Numbered from the stretch's first letter, positions 1-5,842 are shown. The stretch is DNA of 5,936 nucleotides from Candidatus Latescibacterota bacterium (GCA_030746455.1 JASLMQ010000890.1:1-5936); one strand, 5' to 3'. Numbers and translations: made by a program. The notes: a model not told the origin generated them from the sequence alone.

Positions 1-166
1 AGAGGATCGCATCTCCACCCAGCGTTAGGGAGCCCCTCCCGCCTTCCTTTCGCGTCTGGAGCCTGTCCCGGCGGACCACAAGAACGCGACTACTGCAGGC
101 TGTCAACAGCAGCCGGGACGATTTTCGTAGTTCCGCCTCCCCGATCTTCGCGATAGAGATCGCCAC
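1..166. other. Leader region without a supported gene
   Basis: No convincing coding region ends or begins here. One + frame stays open from base 1 to a TAG at 154-156, but its translation is low-complexity, rich in Pro, Gly, Arg and Ser, and unlike a protein C-terminus. Another + frame ends at a TAG at 26-28 after eight codons; this could be the tail of an upstream gene, but it is too short to support. The stretch holds a pyrimidine-rich tract around 33-50 and an inverted repeat at 65-119. No clear -35/-10 pair was recognised. The promoter of the downstream three-gene block probably lies here or further upstream. Confidence 0.5.
65..119 (+). promoter_or_regulatory. Inverted repeat / possible stem-loop in the leader of the operon
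   Basis: GTCCCGGC at 65-72 is the exact reverse complement of GCCGGGAC at 112-119. A smaller hairpin, GCTGT (99-103) with ACAGC (106-110), lies between the arms. It sits about 48 nt before the first start codon. It could be a leader structure, the terminator of an upstream gene (only a short TTTT follows at 122-125), or chance in GC-rich DNA. No known riboswitch was recognised. Confidence 0.3.
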
Positions 167-1447
167 ATGCCAGACCTCGAAGTCGGCTTCGCCAAAACAG
201 ACATCACCCCCCGCGAAGCCCCGCTCACCATCTACCACCGCGTCGGCCAGCCCCGCAAGCCCACGGATGTGAGGGACAGTCTGTACGCGCGCGCCACGGC
301 GTTCCGCAGCGGCGAACAGGTCGCCGTCCTGATCTCCCTGGACCTGATCGGCATCACCCAGCGCCTCAGGGACAGGGTCGTCACCCGCCTCGCCGAACAC
401 GGAATCCCACCGGCGCACGTCGCGCTGTACGCATCGCACACCCACACGGCCCCCACTGTCGTCTCCTTCCACGGCGTGCCCCCAACGCCGGGTGCCTATC
501 TGTCAGTTCTCGAATCGGCGATCGTCCGGACGGCCCTCGACGCGGTCCGTTCCGCCAGGCCGGCGGAGCTGTCCCTGGGTCGATCGACCGCCGACCTGAA
601 CGTCAACCGCCGCCAGATCGGCCGGATCAGCCAGATCAACGATCTCGACGCGCCAACAGGCCTCGTCGATCCCGACGTGGATGTCGCCATCTATCGGTTC
701 GCAGACGGCGGCGAGACGGGTTGCCTCTTCGGGTATGCCGCCCACCCGCTCACGATCGGCGACAACCAGCCGGCCATATCGGCCGACTACCCCGGCCGCG
801 CGGTCGCCCATCTCGAGTCCCACGGCGCGATGGCATCAGCGCAGTTCATGCAGGGATGTTCGGGGAACCTTAACGTCAAAATCAGGGGGGACTCACCCGA
901 GGCGGCCAAGGTCGGGCGTCTTCTGGGTGAGGCCGCTCTCGAGGCGGTCGGAAATGCAAGGGTCTCCGCGTCCACGGACATCCGGGCCTCGGTACAGACG
1001 GTTCGGATTCCCTTGGGTCGGATCCCCACGATGGAGGAGGCGCGTCGGCAGCTCGAGCAAGAGCTCGCCAAGCCCCGGCCGGAGCCACGCTGGGTCCGGT
1101 GGGCGCAGGCCGTCTGTCGCGCTCTGGAAGGGGGCAACCTCGAGCCCTTCGCGGAGACCCTCGTTCAAGCCATGCGCGTTGGGGACGCCGTCTTCCTCGC
1201 CCTGCCCGGCGAGGTCTTCACGGAGATCGGCCTGGCCATCAAGCACCGGTCCGCGTGCGAAGGGCTCCTTGTCTCGGCCTACGCAAACGACACCCAGATC
1301 GGCTACCTCCCCACGGCCGCCGCCTTCCCGGAAGGCGGCTACGAAGTCGACATCGCTCCCCGCTGCTATGGCCTTTACCCCCTGTCGCCCGAATGCGAAA
1401 CCATCCTGGTCGAAGCCGGCCTGAGCGCCGTGAACGCCGTCTCCTGA
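167..1447 (+). CDS. Neutral/alkaline ceramidase-family hydrolase (N-terminal domain only)
   Basis: This 426-residue protein belongs to the neutral/alkaline non-lysosomal ceramidase N-terminal family, Zn-dependent hydrolases whose founding members split the N-acyl bond of ceramide. Visible signatures are the opening VGFAKTDITP (6-15), the Zn-type SHTHTAP (90-96, H91/H93), AAHP (191-194, H193), SADYPG (205-210), QGCSGNLN (229-236, S232 in the usual nucleophile region), PGEVFTEIG (347-355, E349) and NDTQIGYLPT (374-383, Y380). H93, H193, E349 and Y380 are the expected Zn ligands by analogy with the Pseudomonas enzyme. The start is chosen because family members begin right at the VGxxKxDITP strand; the Shine-Dalgarno is weak (AGAGAT at 155-160). 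No signal peptide is visible and the protein is much shorter than secreted ceramidases of about 650 residues, lacking their C-terminal Ig-like domain. It is therefore probably cytoplasmic, and ceramide is doubtful as the substrate; another amide or ester is likelier. It is the first gene of a tight three-gene block. Confidence 0.93.
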   Translation: MPDLEVGFAKTDITPREAPLTIYHRVGQPRKPTDVRDSLYARATAFRSGEQVAVLISLDLIGITQRLRDRVVTRLAEHGIPPAHVALYASHTHTAPTVVSFHGVPPTPGAYLSVLESAIVRTALDAVRSARPAELSLGRSTADLNVNRRQIGRISQINDLDAPTGLVDPDVDVAIYRFADGGETGCLFGYAAHPLTIGDNQPAISADYPGRAVAHLESHGAMASAQFMQGCSGNLNVKIRGDSPEAAKVGRLLGEAALEAVGNARVSASTDIRASVQTVRIPLGRIPTMEEARRQLEQELAKPRPEPRWVRWAQAVCRALEGGNLEPFAETLVQAMRVGDAVFLALPGEVFTEIGLAIKHRSACEGLLVSAYANDTQIGYLPTAAAFPEGGYEVDIAPRCYGLYPLSPECETILVEAGLSAVNAVS

Positions 1448-1456
1448 GAATCTGCT

Positions 1457-2587
1457 ATGACGTCGAGAGAGCGCATATACGCAGTGCTTCGCGGCGAGAT
1501 CCCGGACTGCGTCCCGTGCTGTCCGGACATCTCGAACATGATTCCCTGTCGACTCACGGGGAAACCGTTCTGGGACATCTACGTCTACCAGGACCCTCCG
1601 CTTTGGAAGGCCTACATCGATGCGGTGAAGCACTTCGGTATCGACGGTGGCTTCGAGCTCTACACCTTCGGGGATCTCTACGGCGACGCGACGGACGATC
1701 CCTGGGTCGAGCGGATCGTCCATCGCTGGGACGACAGCCGTTTCGCGACCCAGAGGCAGAACGAGCGAACCGACGAGTGGGGCCCGCGGGTCACCGTGTA
1801 CACGGCGGACGCGCCACCGGCGCGCAACATCCTGCCCGGAAAGCTCGGGTTGCCCGACGTGCCGGGCGACTGGGAGCCGATCAAGGGCGTGCGCGAGTGG
1901 CCCACGGGGCTCGAGCTGTGGCGGTTGATGCGCAAGGAGCTCGGCGAGCACGGCATACTGGGCATGCCCAGCGGTGGCACCACCTGTATACTGTCGAGCC
2001 CTGAAGACGTCTACGCCTACGCCGATGATCCGGCGCCCTTCTTCGAGAAGCGCGATGCCATCATGGCCCGCGTCACCCGGCGGATGGAGACCATTGCGGA
2101 CATCGACGAGAAGCCGGATTTCCTCATCTGCGGGGGCTCCGGATCGCTGATCTGGCAGTCCCCATCCATATTCCGCGAGCTCTCCCTGCCGGTGCTCAAG
2201 CACGTCACCGAGCTGGCTTACGACCTGGGAATCCCGACGCACGTGCACTCCTGCGGTCCCGAGAAGGAGCTGGTGCGGTTCGCCGTGGAAGAGACCCGGC
2301 TCACCGTCATCGATCCCCTCGAGCCGTCCCCGATGGGCGACTGCGACCTGGCCGAGCTCAAGCGGCTCTACGGCGATAGGATCGTCTTGAAGGGCAACCT
2401 GCACACCACCATTGTGATGCTCCACGGGAGCGTGGACGACGTCGTGGCCGCCAGCAGGCGCGCCATCGATGATGCCGGCGGAGGAGGAGGCTTCATCCTG
2501 TCGACCGGCGATCAGTGTGGCCGCGACACGCCCGACGAGAACCTTCGCGCGATGCTCGAAACGGCGAGATCCTACGGACAGTACTGA
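1457..2587 (+). CDS. URO-D-fold protein, MtaA/CmuA-like (possible corrinoid methyltransferase)
   Basis: This 376-residue protein has the uroporphyrinogen decarboxylase fold: the opening MTSRERIYAVLRGE (1-14), a central GGSGSLIWQSPSIFRE (226-241), and the C-terminal half around DPLEP and GNLHT. It lacks the N-terminal RQAGRY-type substrate motif of true HemE, so a role in haem synthesis is unlikely. It does carry THVHSCG (261-267, H264 and C266) and STGDQCGRDTPDENL (349-363, C354). This is the His-X-Cys...Cys Zn arrangement of MtaA/MtbA/CmuA-type enzymes, which move methyl groups between a corrinoid protein and a thiol such as coenzyme M or another acceptor. The substrate cannot be read from the sequence. 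The start lies 9 nt after the upstream stop with a weak GAGAA purine stretch, so translation may be coupled. No corrinoid-binding partner is encoded in the window, so a methyltransferase role is inferred. Many environmental bacteria carry multiple uncharacterised paralogues of this family. Confidence 0.93.
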   Translation: MTSRERIYAVLRGEIPDCVPCCPDISNMIPCRLTGKPFWDIYVYQDPPLWKAYIDAVKHFGIDGGFELYTFGDLYGDATDDPWVERIVHRWDDSRFATQRQNERTDEWGPRVTVYTADAPPARNILPGKLGLPDVPGDWEPIKGVREWPTGLELWRLMRKELGEHGILGMPSGGTTCILSSPEDVYAYADDPAPFFEKRDAIMARVTRRMETIADIDEKPDFLICGGSGSLIWQSPSIFRELSLPVLKHVTELAYDLGIPTHVHSCGPEKELVRFAVEETRLTVIDPLEPSPMGDCDLAELKRLYGDRIVLKGNLHTTIVMLHGSVDDVVAASRRAIDDAGGGGGFILSTGDQCGRDTPDENLRAMLETARSYGQY

Positions 2588-2590
2588 GGT
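2586..2590 (+). promoter_or_regulatory. Ribosome binding site of the radical SAM gene
   Basis: GAGGT lies 11 nt before the ATG at 2602 and overlaps the stop codon of the upstream gene (TGA 2585-2587). It supports 2602 as the start rather than in-frame codons further upstream, which would overlap the MtaA-like gene. It also suggests translational coupling. Confidence 0.6.
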
Positions 2591-2601
2591 CGCAATCGGC
2601 A

Positions 2602-3639
2602 ATGGTCAAGCAGGACGTCGATACGCTCATCGACCAGATCGGCCTCCAGGCCGCTGGCAAGCAGCTGCGCGTCGCCGGTGTCATCTTCACCTACCGGTGT
2701 TCCATCCGGTGCCGCCACTGCCTCTTCGGGTGCGCGGGCGATCGGCCCGACGTCGTGATGGCCGCCGAGCAGCTCGCGCTGGCGCTGGCCCTGCTCCACG
2801 AGACCGGACGGGTGGTCCACATTGCCGGCGGCGAGGCCATGCTCTACTGGGAGGCCCTCGCAGAGGGCCTGAAGGTCGCCCACCGCCAGGATGTCGCCCC
2901 CCACTTCATCGAGACGAACTGCTCATTCGCTGTCGAAGACGGCATCACAGCCCGACGGCTGGAGTTCCTCGCGGAGCACGGACTGAAGGGCATCCTAGCC
3001 TCGACCGACCCGTATCACCAGTCGACCGTGCCGCCCGACCGCTTCCTGCGGGTCCGGCGCCTCACCGACGAGATCTTCGGGGAACGCAACTTCTGGGGGT
3101 CTCGCGCTGAGGGCTCTGCCATCCGCGAGCACGAACGCATCGCCCGCGACGAGGGTCTCCTCCGTGAGTATGTCCGCGCCCACCCGCCCGTTGCGGTCGG
3201 CACGGCCCATCGGGAGCTGGCTCCGTATCTGGACAGCTACCCTCCCGACGACGAGGGCCTGCCCAAAAAGGGATGGGGCGGCTCTGCGGACGGCCCGGGT
3301 TGCCTCGGGCAGTTCCGGGCCGATACAATGTGGGAGCTCCACCTGGATCCCTACGGCAACATCCAGACCAACTGCGGCATGGTCCTTGGCGCCCTGCCGC
3401 ATGCCACACCGGCCTCGATCCTGGAGGCAGGACCGGAGAACGCCAACCGCTTCGTCCAGGCCGTCTGTGAACGGGGAGCGCTCGGCCTCGCCGAACTCGC
3501 GCAGCGCGAATACGGCTTCGAGCCGCCCGAACGGGTCACCCAGAACTGCGAGCTCTGCTACCTCACCCGGTCCTTCCTCCGGCAGTTCCATCCGGAGGTC
3601 TTCGGCCCAGAAGAGATCTACTCCGCCGGGGTGATATGA
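2602..3639 (+). CDS. Radical SAM protein with SPASM-like C-terminal cysteines
   Basis: This 345-residue protein opens with a radical SAM core. C33, C37 and C40 form the canonical CxxxCxxC [4Fe-4S]-binding motif in YRCSIRCRHC, with a further cysteine at C44. HIAGGE (73-78) is the SAM-contacting GGE strand, and STDPYHQ (134-140) resembles the SxDxxHQ strand of one radical SAM branch. The C-terminal part has GPGC (C234), LDPYGNIQTNC (248-258, C258) and NCELC (C316, C319). The D-P-x-G-x-x-x-x-x-C strand is typical of SPASM/twitch domains, so these four cysteines may hold an auxiliary Fe-S cluster. SPASM proteins often modify ribosomal peptides or activate other enzymes, but no precursor peptide was found here. 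The start at 2602 is preferred because an upstream in-frame extension would overlap the previous gene by about 70 nt with a Pro/Arg-rich sequence unlike the family. It is the third gene of the block, 14 nt after the second. The substrate is unknown. Confidence 0.93.
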   Translation: MVKQDVDTLIDQIGLQAAGKQLRVAGVIFTYRCSIRCRHCLFGCAGDRPDVVMAAEQLALALALLHETGRVVHIAGGEAMLYWEALAEGLKVAHRQDVAPHFIETNCSFAVEDGITARRLEFLAEHGLKGILASTDPYHQSTVPPDRFLRVRRLTDEIFGERNFWGSRAEGSAIREHERIARDEGLLREYVRAHPPVAVGTAHRELAPYLDSYPPDDEGLPKKGWGGSADGPGCLGQFRADTMWELHLDPYGNIQTNCGMVLGALPHATPASILEAGPENANRFVQAVCERGALGLAELAQREYGFEPPERVTQNCELCYLTRSFLRQFHPEVFGPEEIYSAGVI

Positions 3640-3657
3640 GACTGGGATTCTCAAGGA

Positions 3658-3685
3658 AGCTGTCAGCCCTCAGCCTTCAGCCCGA
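3658..3685. repeat. Heptad tandem repeat, AGCCYTC type, 4 units
   Basis: Four adjacent 7-bp units: AGCTGTC, AGCCCTC, AGCCTTC and AGCCCGA. The centre (3670-3680) matches the reverse complement of 3768-3778 at 10 of 11 positions, so this array and the one at 3752-3779 form an inverted pair. Confidence 0.75.
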
Positions 3686-3751
3686 ACCAGAGCGGCAAGC
3701 CCGCATTGCCACTACTGATTCTGCCGTGAGGTCCGTCCATTGATTGGATCT

Positions 3752-3779
3752 AGCTGACTGCTGTCTTCTGAAAGCTGAT
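3752..3779. repeat. Heptad tandem repeat, NNCTGAN type, 4 units
   Basis: Four degenerate 7-bp units: AGCTGAC, TGCTGTC, TTCTGAA and AGCTGAT. CTGA or a near variant recurs at a 7-nt interval. It is oriented opposite to the array at 3658-3685. Similar units recur at 5843-5856. Confidence 0.6.
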
Positions 3780-3785
3780 GGCGGG

Positions 3786-3827
3786 TCTCACGTCTCACAT
3801 CTCACGTCTCACCTCTGACGTCTCACG
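3786..3827. repeat. Heptad tandem repeat, TCTCACG, 6 units
   Basis: Six 7-bp units in a row. Three are exact TCTCACG (3786-3792, 3800-3806, 3821-3827) and three differ at one position (TCTCACA, TCTCACC, TCTGACG). Because 7 is not a multiple of 3, the repeat cycles through reading frames, and it generates a spurious 32-codon extension in front of the Nif3-like gene. Substitutions lie mostly at the last base of each unit. Confidence 0.9.
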
Positions 3828-3860
3828 ACAATTGGAACTGCATTCGCTCCGATACCCACG

Positions 3861-3864
3861 AGGA
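3861..3864 (+). promoter_or_regulatory. Ribosome binding site of the Nif3-like gene
   Basis: AGGA lies 9 nt before the ATG at 3874. It decides between this start and an upstream in-frame ATG at 3778, which falls inside the heptad arrays and has no such site. Confidence 0.6.
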
Positions 3865-3873
3865 CCTGCGACG

Positions 3874-4668
3874 ATGGCCACTGCAAGAGACATTGACGAG
3901 TTTGTTCGCGATCTCGATCCCGACATCCGCAGCGAGAAGAGCTGCGACGGGCTCAAGTACGGCGACCTGGACGCCGAGGTCCGCGCCATCGGCACCACCT
4001 GGATGGCGTCCGTGGACGTGCTGCGCCGCGCCGTCGAGAAGGACATCAACCTGATCGTCACCCACGAGCCCACGTTCTGGTACAGCGGCACGCCCGCATC
4101 CCCCGAGCTCGAGCGCTGTGAACGGGAGGGGGTCTATGTCGGCACCAAGGTTCGATACCTGGATGAACACGGCATCACGATCATCCGCGCGCATGACTGC
4201 TGGGACCTGTATCCGGAGTACGGCGTCGAGCCCTCCCTCTGCAAGGTCCTCGGTTTTCCTGCCCCGGCGCGCTATCTTGGTGGCCTCCACAGCGTCTACA
4301 ACATCCCGACGACTACCCTGGGTGATCTGGCACGGCACTGCAAGACGGCGATGGGTCTGCCCCACGTCCGCGTGAGCGGGGATTTGCGGAAGACCGTCAG
4401 GCGAATCGCAATCGCCTACGGGTCTTCCAGCAGCACGAAGTGGTACTGGGACTTCTCACGGGCCGGCGCGGACGCCGTCCTTTCCGGCGAGCAGAGCGAG
4501 TGGTCCACGGTCCGCCCCGCGATCGACATGGGGCTCGGTGTCATTGAACTGGGCCACGCCGCAACCGAGGCCTACGGCATGGACGGAATGGCGCGGCTGC
4601 TCGAGGAGAGCTTCCCCGGCATCCTAATCCAGCACCTGCGCACGGACCCCTCCTTCCAGTGGGTCTAG
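3874..4668 (+). CDS. Nif3/YbgI-family dinuclear-metal protein
   Basis: This 264-residue protein matches the Nif3-like family, which usually forms hexameric rings with a dinuclear metal site in each subunit. The cellular role is unsettled; some members carry a 'GTP cyclohydrolase 1 type 2' label. Visible motifs are DGLKYGD (25-31), at the place of the usual DN-x-G-x-x-x-GD opening; IVTHEPTFW (61-69); IIRAHDCWD (103-111, H107 and D111); and GHAATE (227-232, H228 and E232). By comparison with E. coli YbgI these give five of the six usual ligands. The HH pair has become H64-E65, so a glutamate may take the place of the second histidine. The start at 3874 is chosen because AGGA precedes it and the 32 residues before it are heptad-repeat translation. 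The gene stands alone, 234 nt after the three-gene block and 296 nt before the creatininase gene. Cytosolic; no signal or membrane segment. Confidence 0.93.
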   Translation: MATARDIDEFVRDLDPDIRSEKSCDGLKYGDLDAEVRAIGTTWMASVDVLRRAVEKDINLIVTHEPTFWYSGTPASPELERCEREGVYVGTKVRYLDEHGITIIRAHDCWDLYPEYGVEPSLCKVLGFPAPARYLGGLHSVYNIPTTTLGDLARHCKTAMGLPHVRVSGDLRKTVRRIAIAYGSSSSTKWYWDFSRAGADAVLSGEQSEWSTVRPAIDMGLGVIELGHAATEAYGMDGMARLLEESFPGILIQHLRTDPSFQWV

Positions 4669-4740
4669 CAGCTCACTTCGGCGCTGACTGCGTAGATCGT
4701 GCAAGACCAACAACACGGGTCCTCTGCCTGTCACTGGAGA

Positions 4741-4775
4741 GTGAGAAGTGAGAAGGCAGAAGGGAGAAGGGAAGG
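4741..4775. repeat. Purine-rich heptad repeat, GNNAGAA type, 5 units
   Basis: Five 7-bp units: GTGAGAA twice, GGCAGAA, GGGAGAA and a degenerate GGGAAGG. The strand is almost all purine from 4750 to 4775. Positions 4755-4767 match the reverse complement of 4866-4878 at 12 of 13 bases, and 4755-4770 is the exact reverse complement of 5874-5889. Confidence 0.85.
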
Positions 4776-4850
4776 GCTGGTTCGCTCCGGTGGTGCAGGC
4801 ACTCCGCAGTTCAACTTACCTACAGCCCATCGTGCGAAGCCGTTATCCCG

Positions 4851-4878
4851 TCTGCCCTCTGCCGTCTGCCTTCTGCCG
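4851..4878. repeat. Pyrimidine-rich heptad repeat, TCTGCCN, 4 units
   Basis: Four consecutive units: TCTGCCC, TCTGCCG, TCTGCCT and TCTGCCG. Only the seventh base varies. It is in inverted orientation to 4741-4775, with a spacing of about 75 nt, and is the same type as 5856-5890. Confidence 0.9.
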
Positions 4879-4964
4879 ACCTTCAGAATCCGTCTACTGA
4901 GGCATTTGGAGCTTCTCGGAACTCGGTAGGCTCAGTTCGACCAACCTATGCCACGGGGGCTCCC

Positions 4965-5702
4965 ATGCTCAGCTACGAAAGCACCTGGAAGGAAATCGAA
5001 GACGCCAGCCCGGAGGGTGCCGTCATCGGAATCGGCGCCAACGAGCAGCACGGTCCTCACCTCCCGCTCAATATGGACTGCCTGAGCGCGGAGTACCTCG
5101 CCCGAGGGATCGCCGAGGCCTTCGACTGGTACCAGCTCCCGACCCTTCCCATAGGGGCCAGCGCGGAGCACATGGACTTCCCCGGTACCCTCACACTCCG
5201 GTCGGAGACCCTGATCCCGGTCTTCAGGGACATCGTGAGCTGCCTGAAGCGCCACGGGATTTCCAGACTCACCATCGTCTCGGGGCACGGGGGAAACTGG
5301 TTCCTCAAGATGATGACGCGCGAGCTCAACTACGACGACCTCGGGGTCAACGTATTCCTTGTCAACACCGACCGCTGGTTCTATCCTGTGCTCCAGGAGC
5401 TGACCGAAGACCAGACCCTCCACCACGCCGGAGAGCACGAGACCTCTGTGGTGATGTACCTCCGGCCCGACCTCGTGAAACCCGTCGAGGTCCCCGACGA
5501 CAGCCCGGATTTAGAATTCGATCTCCTGGATCTCGTACAGTCCCGTAAGCTGGCGAGCACGGGGATCTGGGGCTTCCCCTCCAAGGCGTCAGCGGAGAAG
5601 GGGAAGGAGTTCCTGGAGAAGGGCCTCCAGGCCGCGATCGCGTATCTGCGTTCCCGCCTCGCACTCGTCGACGAGCTCGGCGGCCCCGGAGCTCCCGACT
5701 AG
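4965..5702 (+). CDS. Creatininase-family amidohydrolase
   Basis: This 245-residue protein belongs to the creatininase/MftE/FAPy-deformylase family of metal-dependent amide hydrolases, usually oligomeric and cytosolic. The metal site is visible: IGANEQHGPHLPLNMD (23-38) supplies E27, H29 and D38; SGHGGN (106-111) supplies H108; HAGEHETS (154-161) supplies the late glutamate (E157 or E159). GASAEHMDFPGTLTL (64-78) is the typical substrate-side loop. Length is normal for the family. The start MLSYESTWKEIE is family-like, but the ribosome binding site is poor: only a G-run (4955-4959) precedes the ATG. The gene stands alone, framed by heptad arrays. Family members include creatininase itself, riboflavin/F420-pathway formamide hydrolases, and MftE, which trims a peptide modified by a radical SAM/SPASM protein. 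Which substrate applies here cannot be read, so no gene name is given. Confidence 0.94.
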   Translation: MLSYESTWKEIEDASPEGAVIGIGANEQHGPHLPLNMDCLSAEYLARGIAEAFDWYQLPTLPIGASAEHMDFPGTLTLRSETLIPVFRDIVSCLKRHGISRLTIVSGHGGNWFLKMMTRELNYDDLGVNVFLVNTDRWFYPVLQELTEDQTLHHAGEHETSVVMYLRPDLVKPVEVPDDSPDLEFDLLDLVQSRKLASTGIWGFPSKASAEKGKEFLEKGLQAAIAYLRSRLALVDELGGPGAPD

Positions 5703-5760
5703 GCTTCGATTTGGGCCCGCCCGAAGGGAGCCCCCACCCCATCGCCATCACGAATACACA

Positions 5761-5820
5761 CCTCCCCCCTTTGCTCGCCGATGCTGTGTTCGGCGAGGAA
5801 GAGGGGGACCGAGGGGGGGA
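5761..5820. repeat. Palindromic REP-like stem-loop with C-run and G-run arms
   Basis: The inner stem CTCGCCG (5774-5780) pairs exactly with CGGCGAG (5791-5797) around a 10-nt loop. Outside it, the C-run 5765-5769 can pair with the G-run 5803-5807, with a small internal mismatch and a bulge, and a second G-run follows (5813-5819). It lies about 58 nt after the creatininase stop codon. It has no T-tract on the + strand, so an intrinsic terminator is not clearly supported. It resembles the repetitive C-run/G-run palindromes common in bacterial spacers. Confidence 0.6.
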
Positions 5821-5842
5821 TCCGAGTCACCACTTCCGCTTA

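Larger units (their letters stand above)
3640..3873. other. Intergenic spacer with inverted heptad arrays
   Basis: This 234-nt spacer separates the three-gene block from the Nif3-like gene. It holds a four-unit heptad array (3658-3685), a roughly 66-nt core, an opposing array (3752-3779) and a directly adjacent TCTCACG-type array (3786-3827). The core has a small inverted repeat, GGCAA (3694-3698) with TTGCC (3706-3710). No gene, clear terminator U-tract or clear promoter was recognised. Confidence 0.7.
4669..4964. other. Intergenic spacer with complementary heptad arrays
   Basis: This 296-nt spacer has no supported gene. It holds a purine-rich heptad array (4741-4775), a core of about 75 nt, and a pyrimidine-rich heptad array (4851-4878) roughly complementary to the first. 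A 76-codon open frame from the GTG at 4699 runs through both arrays; it has no Shine-Dalgarno and no protein-like pattern, so it is not called. Promoter elements for the next gene were not identified. Confidence 0.7.

Noticed and set aside
681..1424. A 247-codon open frame on the + strand in another frame of the ceramidase-like gene
   Set aside because: The translation is Arg/Ser/Pro-rich low-complexity sequence typical of an out-of-frame reading of GC-rich DNA, while the other frame shows all the Zn-site motifs.
1099..2004. A 301-codon + strand open frame crossing from the first gene into the second
   Set aside because: It runs out of frame across two well-supported genes and is Arg/Gly/His-rich with no family motif. 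It is not evidence of a fusion.
1457..2587. Considered as hemE, uroporphyrinogen decarboxylase of haem synthesis
   Set aside because: The N-terminal RQAGRY-type motif of true HemE is absent and the Zn-type His-X-Cys...Cys motif of MtaA-like proteins is present.
893..2602. A 569-codon open frame on the - strand spanning the ceramidase-like and MtaA-like genes
   Set aside because: It is antisense to two clear protein genes, has no recognisable family motif, and long antisense open frames are expected opposite GC-rich codons. It is the longest ORF after none of the real genes show damage, so the sense genes win.
3658..4878. Considered whether the repeat arrays are a CRISPR
   Set aside because: Units are 7 bp, contiguous and without spacers, and no cas gene is present.
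4699..4929. A 76-codon open frame in the spacer, considered as a possible RiPP precursor peptide
   Set aside because: It starts at GTG without a Shine-Dalgarno, and much of it is translation of the two heptad arrays. It has no leader/core pattern and no mycofactocin-like C-terminus.
5704..5726. CTTCG/CGAAG inverted repeat just after the creatininase stop as an intrinsic terminator
   Set aside because: The stem is only 5 bp with a 13-nt loop and no T-tract follows.
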